Below are positions 44,721-56,995 of a stretch of 64,000 nt of DNA, in pieces. The stretch comes from Sacculina carcini (Eukaryota > Arthropoda > Thecostraca > Sacculinidae), in the NCBI GenBank assembly GCA_916048095.2, contig OU696572.1, positions 4,545,362 through 4,609,361 on the forward strand, read 5' to 3'. The position numbers and the translations under genes were made by a program. Every line of letters starts with the position of its first letter. Within the stretch, counting starts at the first letter, position 1. A model generated the notes under the pieces. That model ran no database searches, was not told the origin of the DNA, and worked only from the letters and a program-made list of their open reading frames with translations.

Positions 44721-45065
44721 TGACAAAAAGGTGGCGCTGTCGATCAGCCGATGTTTTGTCATATCGACCATTAGGCCGAATTCCCGCAAAAAGTCAGCAC
44801 CGAGGATTGGAGTCTGAACTGCCGCCACAAAAAAACAAACGAGTACACTCGGCCAAGACCTAAGTCTACATCCACACGGTGGTTTACCTTGTAGACAGAT
44901 ATGGAGGTACCATTGGCGGCGCGGATTACCGGCTGACTCAATGCAGCTGAACATCCCGAGGGGCCGGCAGTAACGACACCTCCGACCCGCTGTCCACCAG
45001 ATATCCACGGCCTGTGAGATCCTTAACAAAAAAAAAACGGCACTTCTTACGGCAGTCGTGGGCCG
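44721..45065 (-). pseudogene. Retroviral-type aspartic protease, frameshifted
   Basis: Contains FFFVKDLTGRGYLVDSGSEVS (active site DSG) near 45020, then VYKVNHRVDVDLGLGRV in a second frame and AVQTPILGADFLREFGL in a third. At least two indels are needed, one near a run of A residues at 44826-44832. The order and motifs match the end of a Ty3/Gypsy protease. Either decay or sequencing error in homopolymers. Confidence 0.75.
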
Positions 45066-45068
45066 TCA

Positions 45069-45842
45069 TTACCGCCGGCTGCCGCTGTCGTTTCCCGGCA
45101 CGTCTGCGTGGAAAGTGCACGATCCCAGGCAACGACGCGCAGCGGGTCCATATTTACGATGTAGACGGCACCAGCGATTAACGAAGCCGTTCACAGATGG
45201 CTGGGCTGCTTGCGGTTGTCTCTGACGACTGGGACGCTGACGAGGACCTGTGGCGGCGGCAACAAGATGGTTCTCCGGCTCATCAGTCGCAGGAGCAGCA
45301 GCTTCACTGACCACCTGGGCCGTGAACACTGCAGAAGACACAGCTGGCTGGTGAAAGGCGTCAGCGCGAATATCCGCTTCACGCAAGCTCATCGTTACCA
45401 GCCACTCTCGACAAAGAAGCCGGAGATCATTTGGCACTCGGATGAGAAACATCTCACGAATTATTTCGTGATCTGTATCATTCGGATACAAAGCCGCGAG
45501 GTCTCCGAAAAGCTCCGATGGCTTCCTCGAGCCAAGCTGTTGCGGCAGACTCAAGAGGCGCTGTAAGCGTTCCGCCGGAGTGAGCTGGAGACGCTGCTTT
45601 AGCCTTTCTTTCAGCTGATCGTAGCAGTCAGTGGCGAGGGGCACCTGAGTGGCCAGATCCATCACCATGCGAAAATGCGACGGAGGCAATTTGGCCAATG
45701 ATTTTCGGAACATGGTGGTTTGACACGTAAGACCACCGTCGGTCATGAGGTTGTCGCACATAGCGAGCCACACATCCACATTCTCGCAGTCAAAAACAGG
45801 TAATTCCACCCTTACCGCGTGTATGCTACCGGTGTTAGACAT
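45069..45842 (-). CDS. Ty3/Gypsy gag with CHCC motif, 257 aa
   Basis: ATG at 45840-45842 (MSNTGSIHAVRVELPVF); the longer frame runs into the LTR. Capsid-like region with LKQRLQLTPAERLQRLLSL. Near the C-terminus is WCRLHRKYGPAARRC followed by LGSC, that is C-X2-H-X9-C-X3-C. This replaces the usual CCHC knuckle. A CHCC gag motif together with a tRNA-Trp primer site is the published hallmark of the CsRn1 clade. The ORF is intact, but the downstream protease is shifted and RT is missing. Confidence 0.88.
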   Translation of the reverse strand: MSNTGSIHAVRVELPVFDCENVDVWLAMCDNLMTDGGLTCQTTMFRKSLAKLPPSHFRMVMDLATQVPLATDCYDQLKERLKQRLQLTPAERLQRLLSLPQQLGSRKPSELFGDLAALYPNDTDHEIIREMFLIRVPNDLRLLCREWLVTMSLREADIRADAFHQPAVSSAVFTAQVVSEAAAPATDEPENHLVAAATGPRQRPSRQRQPQAAQPSVNGFVNRWCRLHRKYGPAARRCLGSCTFHADVPGNDSGSRR

Positions 45843-45947
45843 CGTCAACGAAACAAAAACGAGGAAAAAACACAGAACAATCAAAATTTTATTTAAAAAA
45901 TATATATCTACATGCAGATGATAGATATATCTATATAAAAAAATGGA

Positions 45948-45960
45948 GTCGGGGTCACCA
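45948..45960 (-). other. Primer binding site complementary to tRNA-Trp
   Basis: TGGTGACCCCGAC, two bases inside the 5' LTR. It pairs for 13 nt with the conserved 3' end (GTCGGGGTCACCA) of metazoan tRNA-Trp. Confidence 0.8.
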
Positions 45961-45962
45961 CT

Positions 45963-46162
45963 TGTAGGAACGCCTACAGTAACGACTAAGTAACACACCC
46001 GAGCTGCAACGAACAACTGGTGTATTTACAGAAGCACAATGTGTTGTTGTTTGTACACCTTCACATTTGGCGCAAACAAGATCTAACAATAAAACAGAAA
46101 CAATATAACAATTACATGATATTTAACTATTAAATAAATAGAAAGAACAGACGGCGGCCACA
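45963..46162 (-). repeat. 5' LTR (200 bp) of CsRn1-type Ty3/Gypsy element
   Basis: Pairs with 42520-42719. 4.5 percent divergence by eye implies an insertion that is not very recent. Confidence 0.95.
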
Positions 46163-46629
46163 TGTCCTATGAACATATTAGCCGCAAATGCCCGAGTACT
46201 CCCATACTCTGTAATAGGGGAATATGTTCACCTCGGCCAGCGTAGTGTCAAAGGAGTATCAAGTGCGGTGAGTGCGACTGCGACTTGTTGCCAATATGTT
46301 CACTTTTCACCATAGCGTAATTTCAGTGGTTTTCAACACAACGCACGAGTATATACATACCAGGTAGCTAGCACCTAACTGCAGTTATTTGCTAGGCTCA
46401 GTAATCTAACTTGACTTAACCTAACCTGACCTGACCTAACCTATCCTAACCAATAACCGCACAGTACGCTAGCTACCTGTTGTGTATATACTCGTGCGTT
46501 GTGTTGAAATCCACTGAAATTACGCTATGGTGAAAAGTGAACATATTGCCCTATTGTAGAGTATGGGGGTATGCGGGCGTTTGTGGCTAATATGTTCATA
46601 GGGCATTATTGTAGTACTCCCCTAGATTC

Positions 46630-48520
46630 AACCACTTCATTCAGCCAATACATGTACACAAAGCACGAAACACTAAGGGTGAATTAGAACAAAACAATTA
46701 TACAAAGGAGCTTGAACAATTGAACATAGGAAATTAAACAATAAACAAACTGAATTAAAAAAAATATTAAGGAATTATACATATATATGAACGAGTTTTT
46801 TATATAAATTCCGGATGCATAGTTAGTTTATACACGTAAAACATTTTCAGATTTCCCTGATATTTTCAATATCTGTTGCTTGTTGCGTGCAATTTTGATG
46901 GACAGTGTCCACTGGATTCACGCTGCGTGCCTCATCTAGTTGAACAACTCGCAACAAGCAGTGGTCGAGGTCCGGGTCCTGACATCACTTCACCATGCAT
47001 TTTCACCTTGTATGGTGTCCAGAACATATTCTCTTGTGGAATCCAGTAACGCCATTTTGCGGCCCTGTTTCTTGAATAAAATCCATGTATTCACCACCGC
47101 TGAACTAACTTGTCACATGAGGTATATTATGGTCTTGTATATAGATGACCTAGTATTTGAGATAATATTTGTGAAGTAATATATGTTAAATAACATACGT
47201 GATATACGTGAAATAATATACGTGATATACGTGAAATAATATACGTGAAATAATACACTTAATTATAATTAGAATTAATAATAGATATTTGAAATATGAT
47301 ACGAGAGGGGAAGGAAGGTGAGGGGAAAATTAACTTGAATTAAACGCGATTTATATATCAAATTCCATCATCCGAGCACAATTATTCCGAAACCTGAATA
47401 TATGAAAATACTATAAAATCATGCTTTTTTGTAGAAGCGCAACTAAAACGGCGTTTGCATATCTATTTGTGGTACGCCATGTGCAACAGCGTCTCACACC
47501 ACTCTACGGAATCTGCCATAAATTCACTGTCATAAACTCGAGCTTCTTGCACCATAGTATCTGTGCATTTGTGTTAGATGCATGCCACTGCATTTGCAGC
47601 TTCATGCAGGTCAATGCTCCGATGAGCTCCTGGCGCACAATAGTGGTTAAGCTGAGTCAATGCATGAACGGTTGTTTCAAGGCAAGGCAGGCTGTTGAAC
47701 AGATCCATAAGAAACAGACATCCTGCCAATTAGTGATGCTAAGATGGAGATCCCCGGTGCCCTGGATGAGGTAAATTGTACGAGTAGTTCCACACGCAGT
47801 TGTCATCCATCTATCCGCAATCCCGTCTACGAACTCAATATTGTAACACCCGGGAGCGTTGATCATAATCCAATAGGTACCGCATGAAAATGCAAGGTTC
47901 ATCAGCAAGGGACACTGTCGTCACTCGGTTGTTATCGGGATTATTGCTACAAGATGTTTCAATTATTGTGTTGTGCCGATATCGATTGTCGCCTATGCCG
48001 GACTTACATAAAAAGAACCTCCACAACACTGATGAACAAAATAATTTTTTAGAAAACTAAAGAACCGGTTGTTTCGATGCGAATTCATCGACTCATCTTT
48101 GGTTTTCATGTATAGCCACGACCGTTGGGATGCTGTAACAACCCCGCAACTGATGTATGTGTATGTGTGTGTGTGTGTGCGGGTGTGTGTTTGGTATGTT
48201 AACTCGAGTAGCCAATAGGTGTTGCATTATGAGTTGAATGGTATTCGCAGCTGATACTCCACGAGCATTTTTGATAATCTCCTATGATTCAGGGAATTTC
48301 AGTGAGCTGTGAACGTCTTTAGAGTTAGTCCGCTCTTTGAAAGAAGATATGAAATTCTATAGAATTAGATTTCTATTTCATAATAAGTATAATTCAGAAT
48401 ATAGCCGCGAAATTGAGGTCAATGCAGTCTCGTTCATTGATGGCGCCTGAGACAGCTACGAAACAGCTGATTTCTGGCATGTGCATGTTTTGGATGTGAC
48501 TCCTAAATAAGCTGAACTCA
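46630..48520. other. Non-coding intron
   Basis: AT-rich. ATACGTGAAATAAT-type short repeats at 47195-47255. The open frame at 47421-47774 has no family resemblance. (GT)n at 48158-48180. Confidence 0.5.
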
Positions 48521-48589
48521 TGTGGTTTGATAATGTATTGTGTGCGAGAGAGAGTGTGTGAGCGCGCTAGAGTGTGCATAGTTTAGTGT

Positions 48590-48638
<49 letters not shown>

Positions 48639-48772
48639 GTGGGTGTGAGTCGTGTTTGAGGAATCGTGTTCGAAGTCTGGTAGTGTTGCGACCTATTGCA
48701 GGCGCGCGTGAAGCTGTGATGCCCATGCGCGTCTGTATGTTAATCTATTTTAGTTTTTGAGTTTCGGTTACA
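48521..48772 (+). repeat. Solo LTR of the TRIM-like family
   Basis: Begins TGTGGTTTGATAATG, ends TTTCGGTTACA. Homologous to 18688-19087 and 19807-20197 with an internal deletion replaced by a (GT)n tract (48590-48636). Confidence 0.75.
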
Positions 48773-48929
48773 ACTTACCATGGCTGCCAGTAGTCAAACT
48801 AATCTACTGGTAAATTTAATTGAGATCGCGACTTTTATAGTAAATTAGTGAGACTTGGTCAACACAATTCTGAAACAGACTCGTGTGAAACATTTTCAGG
48901 CAACTAAACCGACTTCCTAGTATCTTCAC

Positions 48930-51313
48930 AATGAAGAGAGTGACTATAAGTCCTACAGTATTTGAACAGGACCTGTTCGAATAGACTCCACAATCGCGGC
49001 TGTCTCTTTCTCTATAGAAGGATGACGTCGTTCCGTCGGACTCAAAGTCAAAGTCCTAAAAGTACTCAAAGTCAAAGTCAAAGTCCAAAGTAGTAGAAAA
49101 AAGCCACAGGTTTATGGTTTTGGGACAGTGTAGCCGCTAACGCGCTGTCAGACGCATCTGTCTCCTATACAAATTGTGTACGGTCATCCAAAGGAGAAAG
49201 TGAGGCCTTTGCAATATCCTGTTTCATATCATCATGAGAGCTGCTCGCTTCGGACGACAACGGGAACGTCTTTGTTTCAACCAAAGGTCTTAACTTCTCT
49301 GAAAAGAACGGGATCCACTTAGAATAGTGTGATAACATACCCACGGCTCTCTTCAGCGATCTGCTATCGTTTGGTCTCGGCAGGTCTATCAACGTCCTAA
49401 GCCGCTCAGGATCAGGACGGATACTGCCCTTCGAAATCACATGTCCCAATATTTTTACACTATTGGAGTTGAATTTACATATCTCATAGTTCACAGTTAA
49501 TCGGAATCTCTTGATTGCGTTCATGAACCTGTCCAAGTTTGTATCGTGTTGCTTCTGATTTTTACCACAAATAACTACGTCATCCACATAAACAAATGTG
49601 TCATGAAGATCTTCGTTATGTATAAGATCGTTCAACACCTTCTGGAAGCAAGCCACCCCATTCGTTACTCCAAAAGGAATTCTAGTAAATTCAAATAGCC
49701 GCCCATCTGCTTCGAATGCAGTATATTTACAATCGCCCGGGTGAATAGGAATTTGGTGATAAGCCTCCCTGAGATCAATTGAACTGAAGTATGAATATTG
49801 CGAAATATTTTCAACAATCTCACTTATACACGGTAGCGGATACGCATTCAGTTCTGTGAACCTGTTTATCGTTTGTGAGTAATCAATGACCATGCGCTTT
49901 TTCCCTTTTTCATTGCTTACAACCAGAACTTGAGCTCGCCATGGACTCGAACTAGGTTTGATCAACTGTTGGCTAAGCAATCGACTGACCTCTGCTTTGA
50001 TATAAGCTGCTTCGTCCTTGGATCGCCTCCTTGACTTGGTCTGTATCGGTCTGCAGTCCGCTCGAGAATTCTCGAACAATGATGGAGATTGCACAATCGC
50101 CGGTGTCAAAGCACATACGTCCAAAGTTGGTTTTCCCTCGCCAAATTTGACAGTAACACCATCATACGCCTCCATAAAGTCATGACCCAGCAATACTGGA
50201 GCGCACAAGTCATCCAAAACCGGAAAGCGAAAATTTTTGAAGACGTCTCCTTGATCGCGAAGATCGGCCGTACACTCGCCCACCACGTCGGCGTAGTGAT
50301 TAGTAGCTGCCAAACAGACGGTACTCGAAGCTTTATGCACAGGCAGTCCAAGTTTACGCGCTCGGTCTAGTTTAATAAAGGTTTTGGTGCTACCAGTGTC
50401 TACCAGCGCTTCCCCAACTATTCCATTGATCACGACCTTGAATACAGCTGACTTCAATCCTTTCGCAATACTACCAGCCACAGCTGAAAGGTACTCGATA
50501 GATGCCGTGTGACCTTTTGCAACTTTTCTTCTGTAGTTTGTTTTCAGCCGACAAACTTTGGCAAAGTGACCTGACTTTCCGCAGTTGTGACACGTAGCGT
50601 TACGCGCTGCGCAGCGATATCTGGGGTTTGACGGCCCTCCACAAAAGGTACACTTATTCACCACCGATGCTACAGTGTCTTCCGCGCTACCACCAGGGGT
50701 CACATCTTTCGCCGATAACTGTTCTCCAGCCATATCGGTTGCATGATCTCTCACGGCAAATGTAGCATGCTGAGGCTCCTCATCATAGGCCTCTGATTGA
50801 ACTTGCGTTCTCTCAAGCGCACGCGATTGAGCTGCAGCCTGATGAAGTGTCAAGTTAAGATTTTCAAGCAGCTGCTGACGCATACCATGAGAGCTGAGAC
50901 CATATATAAACATATCCCGAATCGCTTCACTTCGAATAGTGTCAGCATGAGCGTGCTTGAAGTCACATTCCGCGGCCAATGCGTGTAGCGCCCCCAAGTA
51001 CAAGTCAACGGATTCCCCAGGTTTTTGTCTCCTTGACGCCAAGCAATGTCGAGCAAAGAATGATACTCTTCGGCTTCACATATCGCGACGATAGCATATT
51101 CATAGCTTCGTCAAATGAATGAGCGCCCCTCACAAATTTATGACAATCACAAGACAAATGTGCACGCAACAATGTAAGTTTCTGTCTGTCTTCCTGTCGA
51201 TTCACCTCATCTAGGAAAGCTTCAAATTTGCTTCTCCAAATTTCCCACTCATCGTCTGCTGCAATCCCCTTTGGGTCTATACTCAGCTGTTCTGGACGCA
51301 AATAATTTTCCAT
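48930..51313 (-). pseudogene. Ty3/Gypsy gag-pol (gag, protease, RT, part of RNase H), truncated
   Basis: ATG at 51311-51313 (MENYLRPEQLSID). The gag frame shifts once near 51050 and continues in a 600-codon frame. Nucleocapsid: first knuckle CTFCGG with Asn where His is expected, second CHNCGKSGHFAKVC intact. Protease ALVDTGSTKTFI; RT MVIDYSQTINRF, SSIDLREAYHQI and catalytic YVDDVVIC; connection LGHVISKGSI. A TAG at 49165-49167 interrupts RNase H, which continues ETDASDSALAATLS and then degenerates in a CAAAGT repeat. No integrase follows. Resembles Mag/K02A2.6-type elements. Upstream TGGTAGCA could be the start of a primer site. Confidence 0.88.
49045..49098. repeat. CAAAGT hexamer repeat inside RNase H remnant
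   Basis: CTCAAAGTCAAAGTC-type hexamers in two blocks. Expansion within the decayed coding region. Confidence 0.85.
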
Positions 51314-51589
51314 ATTATTTACTGAGTTAATAAAATTGTAGTGCTACCAGAAACATGCGTAGTCAAAATCAAGACCTATGGATAGGCTTTTATTAACTCA
51401 GAACTCAACATACAGCAGAACATTCGACCACACAGAAACAACCAAACATGATCCGGCAACTTACACGTTTATGACGCATCGCACACAAATACACACATAA
51501 TGATTCCAGACGCAAACGAATAACAAGGTTAAACAATTATTAATATTACAACAAAGTGCGAATAATAATCAAATTTTCGGTTCTTCGAG

Positions 51590-51700
51590 GCAAATCTACT
51601 TCTGCCATTCACACAAAACTATTTCTGCCCTTCAAGACTATTTCTGCCATTCTGCCAAGGCAAATCTACTTCTGCCATTCTACTTCTGCCATTCACCAAA
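51590..51700 (+). repeat. Short direct repeats of CTACTTCTGCCATTC
   Basis: At least five copies of TTCTGCC-centred units, including two of GGCAAATCTACTTCTGCC, directly upstream of the mariner remnant. Confidence 0.85.
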
Positions 51701-52163
51701 ATCTTGCTAAAGGATCTCCACCTAGCATTTCTATTGTTAAACGTTGGGCGGTGAAGTTTTGTGAAGGAGAAACAAAAGTCTTGGATCCCCAGAAGTAGAC
51801 GACCAAGAACAGCGACTACAGACGATAATGTGGTGCTGGTGCAGGAGCTGATAATCGGCATCTGACAGTTCAGGATATCAGCTTGGGGGTCGGCATATCT
51901 GAAGGAAGTGCTTAGGATATCCTCCACAACAAATTGTAGAAGCGGAAGAAGTGTGTGCGATGCATGTCCACACCTTCTGACCTTCTGAGGGGGCTTCCAT
52001 GGTTAAATCAGCTTGACAACGGGCATTGGGACGTCCTTGGGCATCCCAAGGAGTGACCGGGTATGGAGAATATATTGAAAGTGGCAAATAAAGTTGTTGT
52101 AATGAATTTTCAGATAAAAATTTTCTGAAGGGGGGCTAAGAACTTTTTGAATAACCCTCGTAA
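51700..52163 (+). pseudogene. mariner-like transposase N-terminal remnant with one end
   Basis: Plus-strand translation gives SISIVKRWAVKFCEGETK, then after stops LTVQDISLGVGISEGSA. These are the paired-type helix-turn-helix segments of mariner transposases. The catalytic domain is absent. It ends AACTTTTTGAATAACCCTCG, very like mariner terminal repeats. Internally deleted. Confidence 0.78.
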
Positions 52164-52263
52164 TAAGCTCATTTAGTCAAACACTCATATAATCCGCACT
52201 TTGTGACCATGTTATGGACTGATTATGTTTTGTTATATGTTTAAATGCTTACATTATATTTAA

Positions 52264-52764
52264 TTGGTTGACTTCTCTTTTAGGGTGTTTTATTAGTGAC
52301 ATCTGGTGGTAAGAATTAAACTACAAACTACAAGCGGAAAAACAATACGCATGCTTAGAAATCATTAGAGTAAAAAACATACAGAGGGAAAGGCACAGAG
52401 AAATAAAAAACAGAAAAGTGCAAATAATCAACCAAATAAATACAATAAAACCAAAAAACAGAAAAAACTTGCAATTAATCAACCAAATAACTCCCAACAA
52501 GCAAAAAACAAATATAAGTGTTTTTGTTTTAGCACAGAAAGTGTTTTTGATTTCAGCCACATAACGATTCAAAAGCCAAGGAGGGTGCCAACCCTGTTGG
52601 ATTATCGCTCCTCAAACAGAAACTGACGGATATTGAAAGTCTTACGAAAATACGAACAAACGGAGCAAAAAATGACATGCGCCAAATTATAGGCGCTGCC
52701 AGCTCTTAGTTAAATTTATGGCCACTAGATGTCACTAATAATGCACCCTCAAAGACAACCAACC
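52264..52764. mobile_element. MITE-like element with about 45-bp inverted ends
   Basis: The left end contains TTGGTTGACTTCTC and TTATTAGTGACATCTGGTGG. The right end read inward contains TTGGTTGTCTTTGA and TTATTAGTGACATCTAGTGG. No ORF. The target duplication is not clear. Confidence 0.7.
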
Positions 52765-53220
52765 CTTTAATTTCTATATTGTGTATTATACAATACCGAA
52801 TTCGGAACAGTACATCATGCAGAGCAGAACAATACATCATGCATACATAACATACGAATATACTCGTAACATTACGGAATGAGGTAGGTTGAATTATTTT
52901 GGTTAATTATAAATGAGTAGGCAAAATGTCGAATTGAAAAGGCCACCTTTGCTCAGCGTTGTCATCAGTCGAGCGTACTGCCGTTGTAATGTGAACGGAA
53001 TTGTGCTGGTGTCGAGGTGCAGTAGCCACAAGCTGCTTATCACTGTGACGACGACAACCAGAGCTATCAGGCACTTCCGTTGACGTCTCATCGTACATCC
53101 ATCACCTGTATATCGCTGTGCCGCTCGATTCCAGAGCCAAGCTGTTGATATCTGCATTGCTCTAAGAGGACATTGTAGAATCAGTAGACTTATCCCAAAA
53201 TCTCAAGAGATCATACGCCA
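52765..53220. other. Non-coding intron
   Basis: No coding signal. The 84-codon minus frame near 52903-53157 has a hydrophobic stretch but no family match. Confidence 0.4.
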
Positions 53221-53223
53221 ATA

Positions 53224-53292
53224 CAAACCACACATATACACACACGTACACACTGGTACACACACAAACACGTACGCGCGCACAAACACACA

Positions 53293-53332
<40 letters not shown>

Positions 53333-53356
53333 CACACAGACACACATACACACACA
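53224..53356 (+). repeat. CA microsatellite
   Basis: Imperfect (CA)n. Cys-Val frames are artefacts. Confidence 0.9.
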
Positions 53357-53798
53357 GTGCCCACGAATACAGACACTATGCAGCTCAAGCTCCTGTGCAG
53401 CCAAGCTACGTTGAAATGCACAGGAGCGCATTCAGCGAGGCTCAAGGCCCGAGTTACGTTTGAACGCATTGGAAATACATCAGTCATACTTCAGAAATGG
53501 GGCCAATATTCTGCTATATTTTGCCTGTTCCAGTTTTGTTGAGATATATTGCACGAGAAAATATTAAAATTTTATCTTCAGTTCTGGTCACGTGATAATT
53601 CATGGATAATCTCTATGTGTATGAAAAGTTGCAGCTTTTGTAAACCAAAAGGATACCGAACTCAGACTGACAAAACGTTCGCAAAGCAGCGACCTGCAAG
53701 AAATGTTTCAACATTCATTGTTTTTGGCAGTGGGTTCGTTATTGTTCGATCTGACTTGCCGAGTTTAACGGATCACTGCAGCTTTCCCGGAATCGTAC

Positions 53799-53962
53799 GA
53801 TGATATGATAGGACATAATTAGATGATATGATAGGACATAATTAGATGATATGATAGGACATAATTATATTATATGATAGGACATAATTAGATGATATGA
53901 TAGGACATAATTAGATGATATGATAGGACATAATTAGATGATATGATAGGGCATAATTTGAT
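53799..53962 (+). repeat. 23-bp minisatellite, about 7 copies
   Basis: Unit ATGATATGATAGGACATAAT+TAG. One copy differs (TATATTATATG), and the last has GGGCAT. No unique spacers, so not CRISPR-like. Confidence 0.95.
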
Positions 53963-55998
53963 GTGCTACCCTGCGGGCAACATCTTTTCGACGATTTTTA
54001 AACGCTATTTATATAGCCGTTATTATAACACCGAACCTGGATGTACTGTATCCTGGACTATTTTTTATTAAAACATTTCTTAAATTACGTTAATTATATA
54101 TTATGTATTGTCACATAGAATAAAATATCTACATAACTTACATATATTGTTCAAGTTATATTATTTATTATTTACTAGCATTTAAACCTGCCTATTGTGC
54201 GGAAAAATTAATATAACAAAGAAAACAAACACTTAAAAACAAAAGGCGAATCTAATATGAATATTTTAATTATAAAAATTAAACCAATAGACAAGTCTAA
54301 GTCTAAATCTGCATATTCTTAATCTAATAATTAACGAAATATTATCCTGTCAACCCGCCTCATATTTAAACCCGCTCGTCGTGAGGAATGATGTAGAAAT
54401 CAAGCACAAAACAAAATCAATGAAACATGTTAAGTAGAGATGGGAATTGTATGTGATAATTTTTGGCGTTTTATGATTTTATTATATGATTAAAAATTCA
54501 AAAATCGAAATAACCAAAATATGTTATTAAATTGTAGTATATTATGTTAATTTTGGACTCTTTCGTAGATTATTTGCATTTTAAGCATGCATCTAGCGAC
54601 ATTCCATTGGGGAGCCACAGTTAGGCAGGCAAATTTTTCGTAGTACATGGCGAAAGTTTTACCTTGATTATATATATATATATATAAATATACACATATA
54701 CTAGCATCAAAACCTGCTTGTCGTGCGGAACAGTTCATATTATTAACATTTAATCGCTATGATTTTATCGTTGATCCCTTACCGCAGGTTGGGTTTCGAA
54801 ATTGTTTTTCGTTTATCGTTTATCGCTGTTGGAGGAATTTTTTTTCGTTTGATTTTTATAGCAGAAACCACTGCATAATACATTACAGTGTATCTACATA
54901 CGAAACACACTCATAACACATACACATATACATTGATAAACACGAACGAGCGAGTACGAACGCACACAAACTATACACTATAAAAACTTATACTTATGAT
55001 CAAGATAATGGTACAAACACAAAGCAAGATTGTGTTCTAATGATGCTTGGCTTCCTATGACATGGTGCAATATGCAATATGCAATACACATGTTTATCGC
55101 AGCCAATCATGAGGAAAAACGCACTGCAACATTCGTCATCATGCTTCAAACATTGTGTAATCAATTACAAAACAAATGGTACAAAAATTACGCGAAAAAA
55201 TACTAGCAATGAAAACAAATGAATGACGCCTACAATGTATATGTGTGCTAGCATTGTTTATTTTTGTTAAATTTCCATATCACACGTACTCGATTATGTA
55301 ATATATTTATATAATTACATTGTGAGTGAGCAATTTTGATTCAGTTTCAATTTGGTTTCATTTTTATGTGTTTTTGCTAGTCTTATGCTATTATCTGCAT
55401 GTGCTATTCTCTGATGATCAACATACATGAGGATTGCTGTATTTTTTCTATATTCTTTATGAATATTTTAGTTCTATTCGTCCGGAGGAGCTCGCAGAAC
55501 AGTCATGCGACCATGCAATTGATAGCGTTGACCATTTTCCACATTTCACGTTCTATTGTATTGTATAGAAACGGCCACTTTCAACAAAGTATAGGCAAAT
55601 ATATAAAGACTATGTCAATCGAAGGCATACAACATATCACATAATATTGAAAACACATGCACACGTGGTTATGTTTCGCGGTAGCAACGAACTGTGCCAG
55701 GCAAAATTGCGTACTTCCTTGTTGTAACAGACAAAATATCTTCATGCTCAATGTTTCGGAGTATGGATATATTTGAGACAAGAATGATTTTGATTTTTGG
55801 TTTCTTCTTAGGTCAAAAAGCATGGGAAACCCTGCAGGGGTATAAAAATCTAAAAAAAGCAGATTTTATAGAGGTATAATGCCTATACATATGTATATCT
55901 AATCTATATATGTATACTTCTCTGTATATACATCCTTATGCGCCTGCATTTGAAAATACAACGATTGCGCGTGTGTATGATGACTGAAGATGACGCAG
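53963..55998. other. Non-coding intron with inverted CGCACGACGGGC-type motifs
   Basis: Minus-strand copies of the motif seen at 28840-33512 occur near 54174-54210, 54356-54392 and 54700-54738, each starting ACTAGCAT or similar on the + strand. (AT)n at 54670-54690. No exon recognised. Confidence 0.5.
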
Positions 55999-56117
55999 TG
56001 TGACTATGGCAACACGTGCCCGCGGGTAATTAGACTGCGCGTACTGGTGCAAGGAGTCAGCGAGACGCTGGAGCTGCGCCGAGGTCAAACCAAGGTCGAC
56101 TCGGGTCACTTGCACAA
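55999..56117 (+). CDS. Exon 13: middle of VWD3
   Basis: Acceptor tgacgcag, donor CACAA/gtgagc. It encodes CDYGNTCPRVIRLRVLVQG and then TLELRRGQTKVDSGHLHK, a VWD beta-sheet core. Phase 0 in after exon 12, phase 2 out, matching exon 14. Confidence 0.8.
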
Positions 56118-56585
56118 GTGAGCGCTACCACTCAACACCAGCTCATTCTCACTCTTATTATTATTATTACTATTATTATTATTATAACCGGTATATGGTA
56201 TTATATGTTATATACTGAAAATAGGATATGTATTACCAAGGTGGAATGGAATGATGGCGAACACTAATAATTGCATGACCGCAATCAGAATGAGAACAGT
56301 TTTGTGCTGATCGGTCTTGAAGTAATTTGCACATTTCAAGTGATACACACATATTAGACATTTTCACTGGTTGCTTACTGGTTGATTGCCAGGTCTTTTC
56401 GTCCTGAATCTGTCTTGTTGTTCATTAACTGATGCTTGGCGCCGATACAGACAAAATGTTCGAATATGCTAATACAAATGTGCTAAACAATTTTATCAAA
56501 TATTTCAGTACACACATTTTGGCCAATGTTAGTGAACATAGTGAACGTTTATCATACATTTTGTTGAATAATCTGTTGGTAACAC

Positions 56586-56794
56586 ACAGTGTACCCCGGA
56601 TGTAAGAGAATCCCGGATATAAGAAACTACTCCTTCGGCTATCTTCTATACTTTCGTCATATCTTCATATCTTCTCTCTATCCCTATATTCATATCTTCT
56701 ATCCTTCGTGTAATTTTCCCTGGGTATAAAAAAATTCCGGGTACAAGATACTGTTTCCACTCCCAACAAATCGCTTATATCCGGGATACACAGT
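56586..56794. mobile_element. pogo/Tigger-like MITE, about 209 bp
   Basis: Left end ACAGTGTACCCCGGATGTAA, right end read inward ACTGTGTATCCCGGATATAA; 24-bp ends with about four mismatches. CAGT-type ends and a CCCGGATATAAG interior resemble pogo-group MITEs. No clear TA duplication. Non-coding. Confidence 0.6.
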
Positions 56795-56995
56795 AAAAAA
56801 TCGGAAAAAAATAAATAATATGTCAAGTTGGAGTTTGCCTTGAAATGTATCTAACGTTAGTGATCTAAAGGAACTGATTTGGAATGGCAGAAGATAATTT
56901 TTAGAGGTGTTGGACATGATCTAAGCTACATTATGAACGGTGGGCATCGGTCATTACAACCAAGCCAGCATTATTAATTAATCGGTTTATTTTAG

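Larger units (their letters stand above)
42500..46621. mobile_element. Fold-back MITE, copy C, split by a Ty3/Gypsy element
   Basis: Bounded by perfect 8-bp duplication CTAGATTC (42492-42499 and 46622-46629). The fold-back ends are GGATCTAGTACAATATTGCC (left) and GGGAGTACTACAATAATGCC (right, read inward), so it is inverted relative to copies A and B. The LTR element 42520-46162 interrupts it 20 bp from the left end. Without it the copy would be about 475 bp. Confidence 0.92.

Noticed and set aside
42520..46162. Calling the Ty3/Gypsy element full-length and autonomous
   Set aside because: LTRs, primer site, gag and integrase are present, but RT is deleted and protease is frameshifted.
47421..47774. 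117-codon ORF as host exon
   Set aside because: No VWD/C8/TIL pattern, no domain resemblance, and it would break the phase-0 join of exons 12 and 13.
53799..53962. CRISPR-like array
   Set aside because: The repeats are directly contiguous with no unique spacers, and the DNA is clearly eukaryotic.
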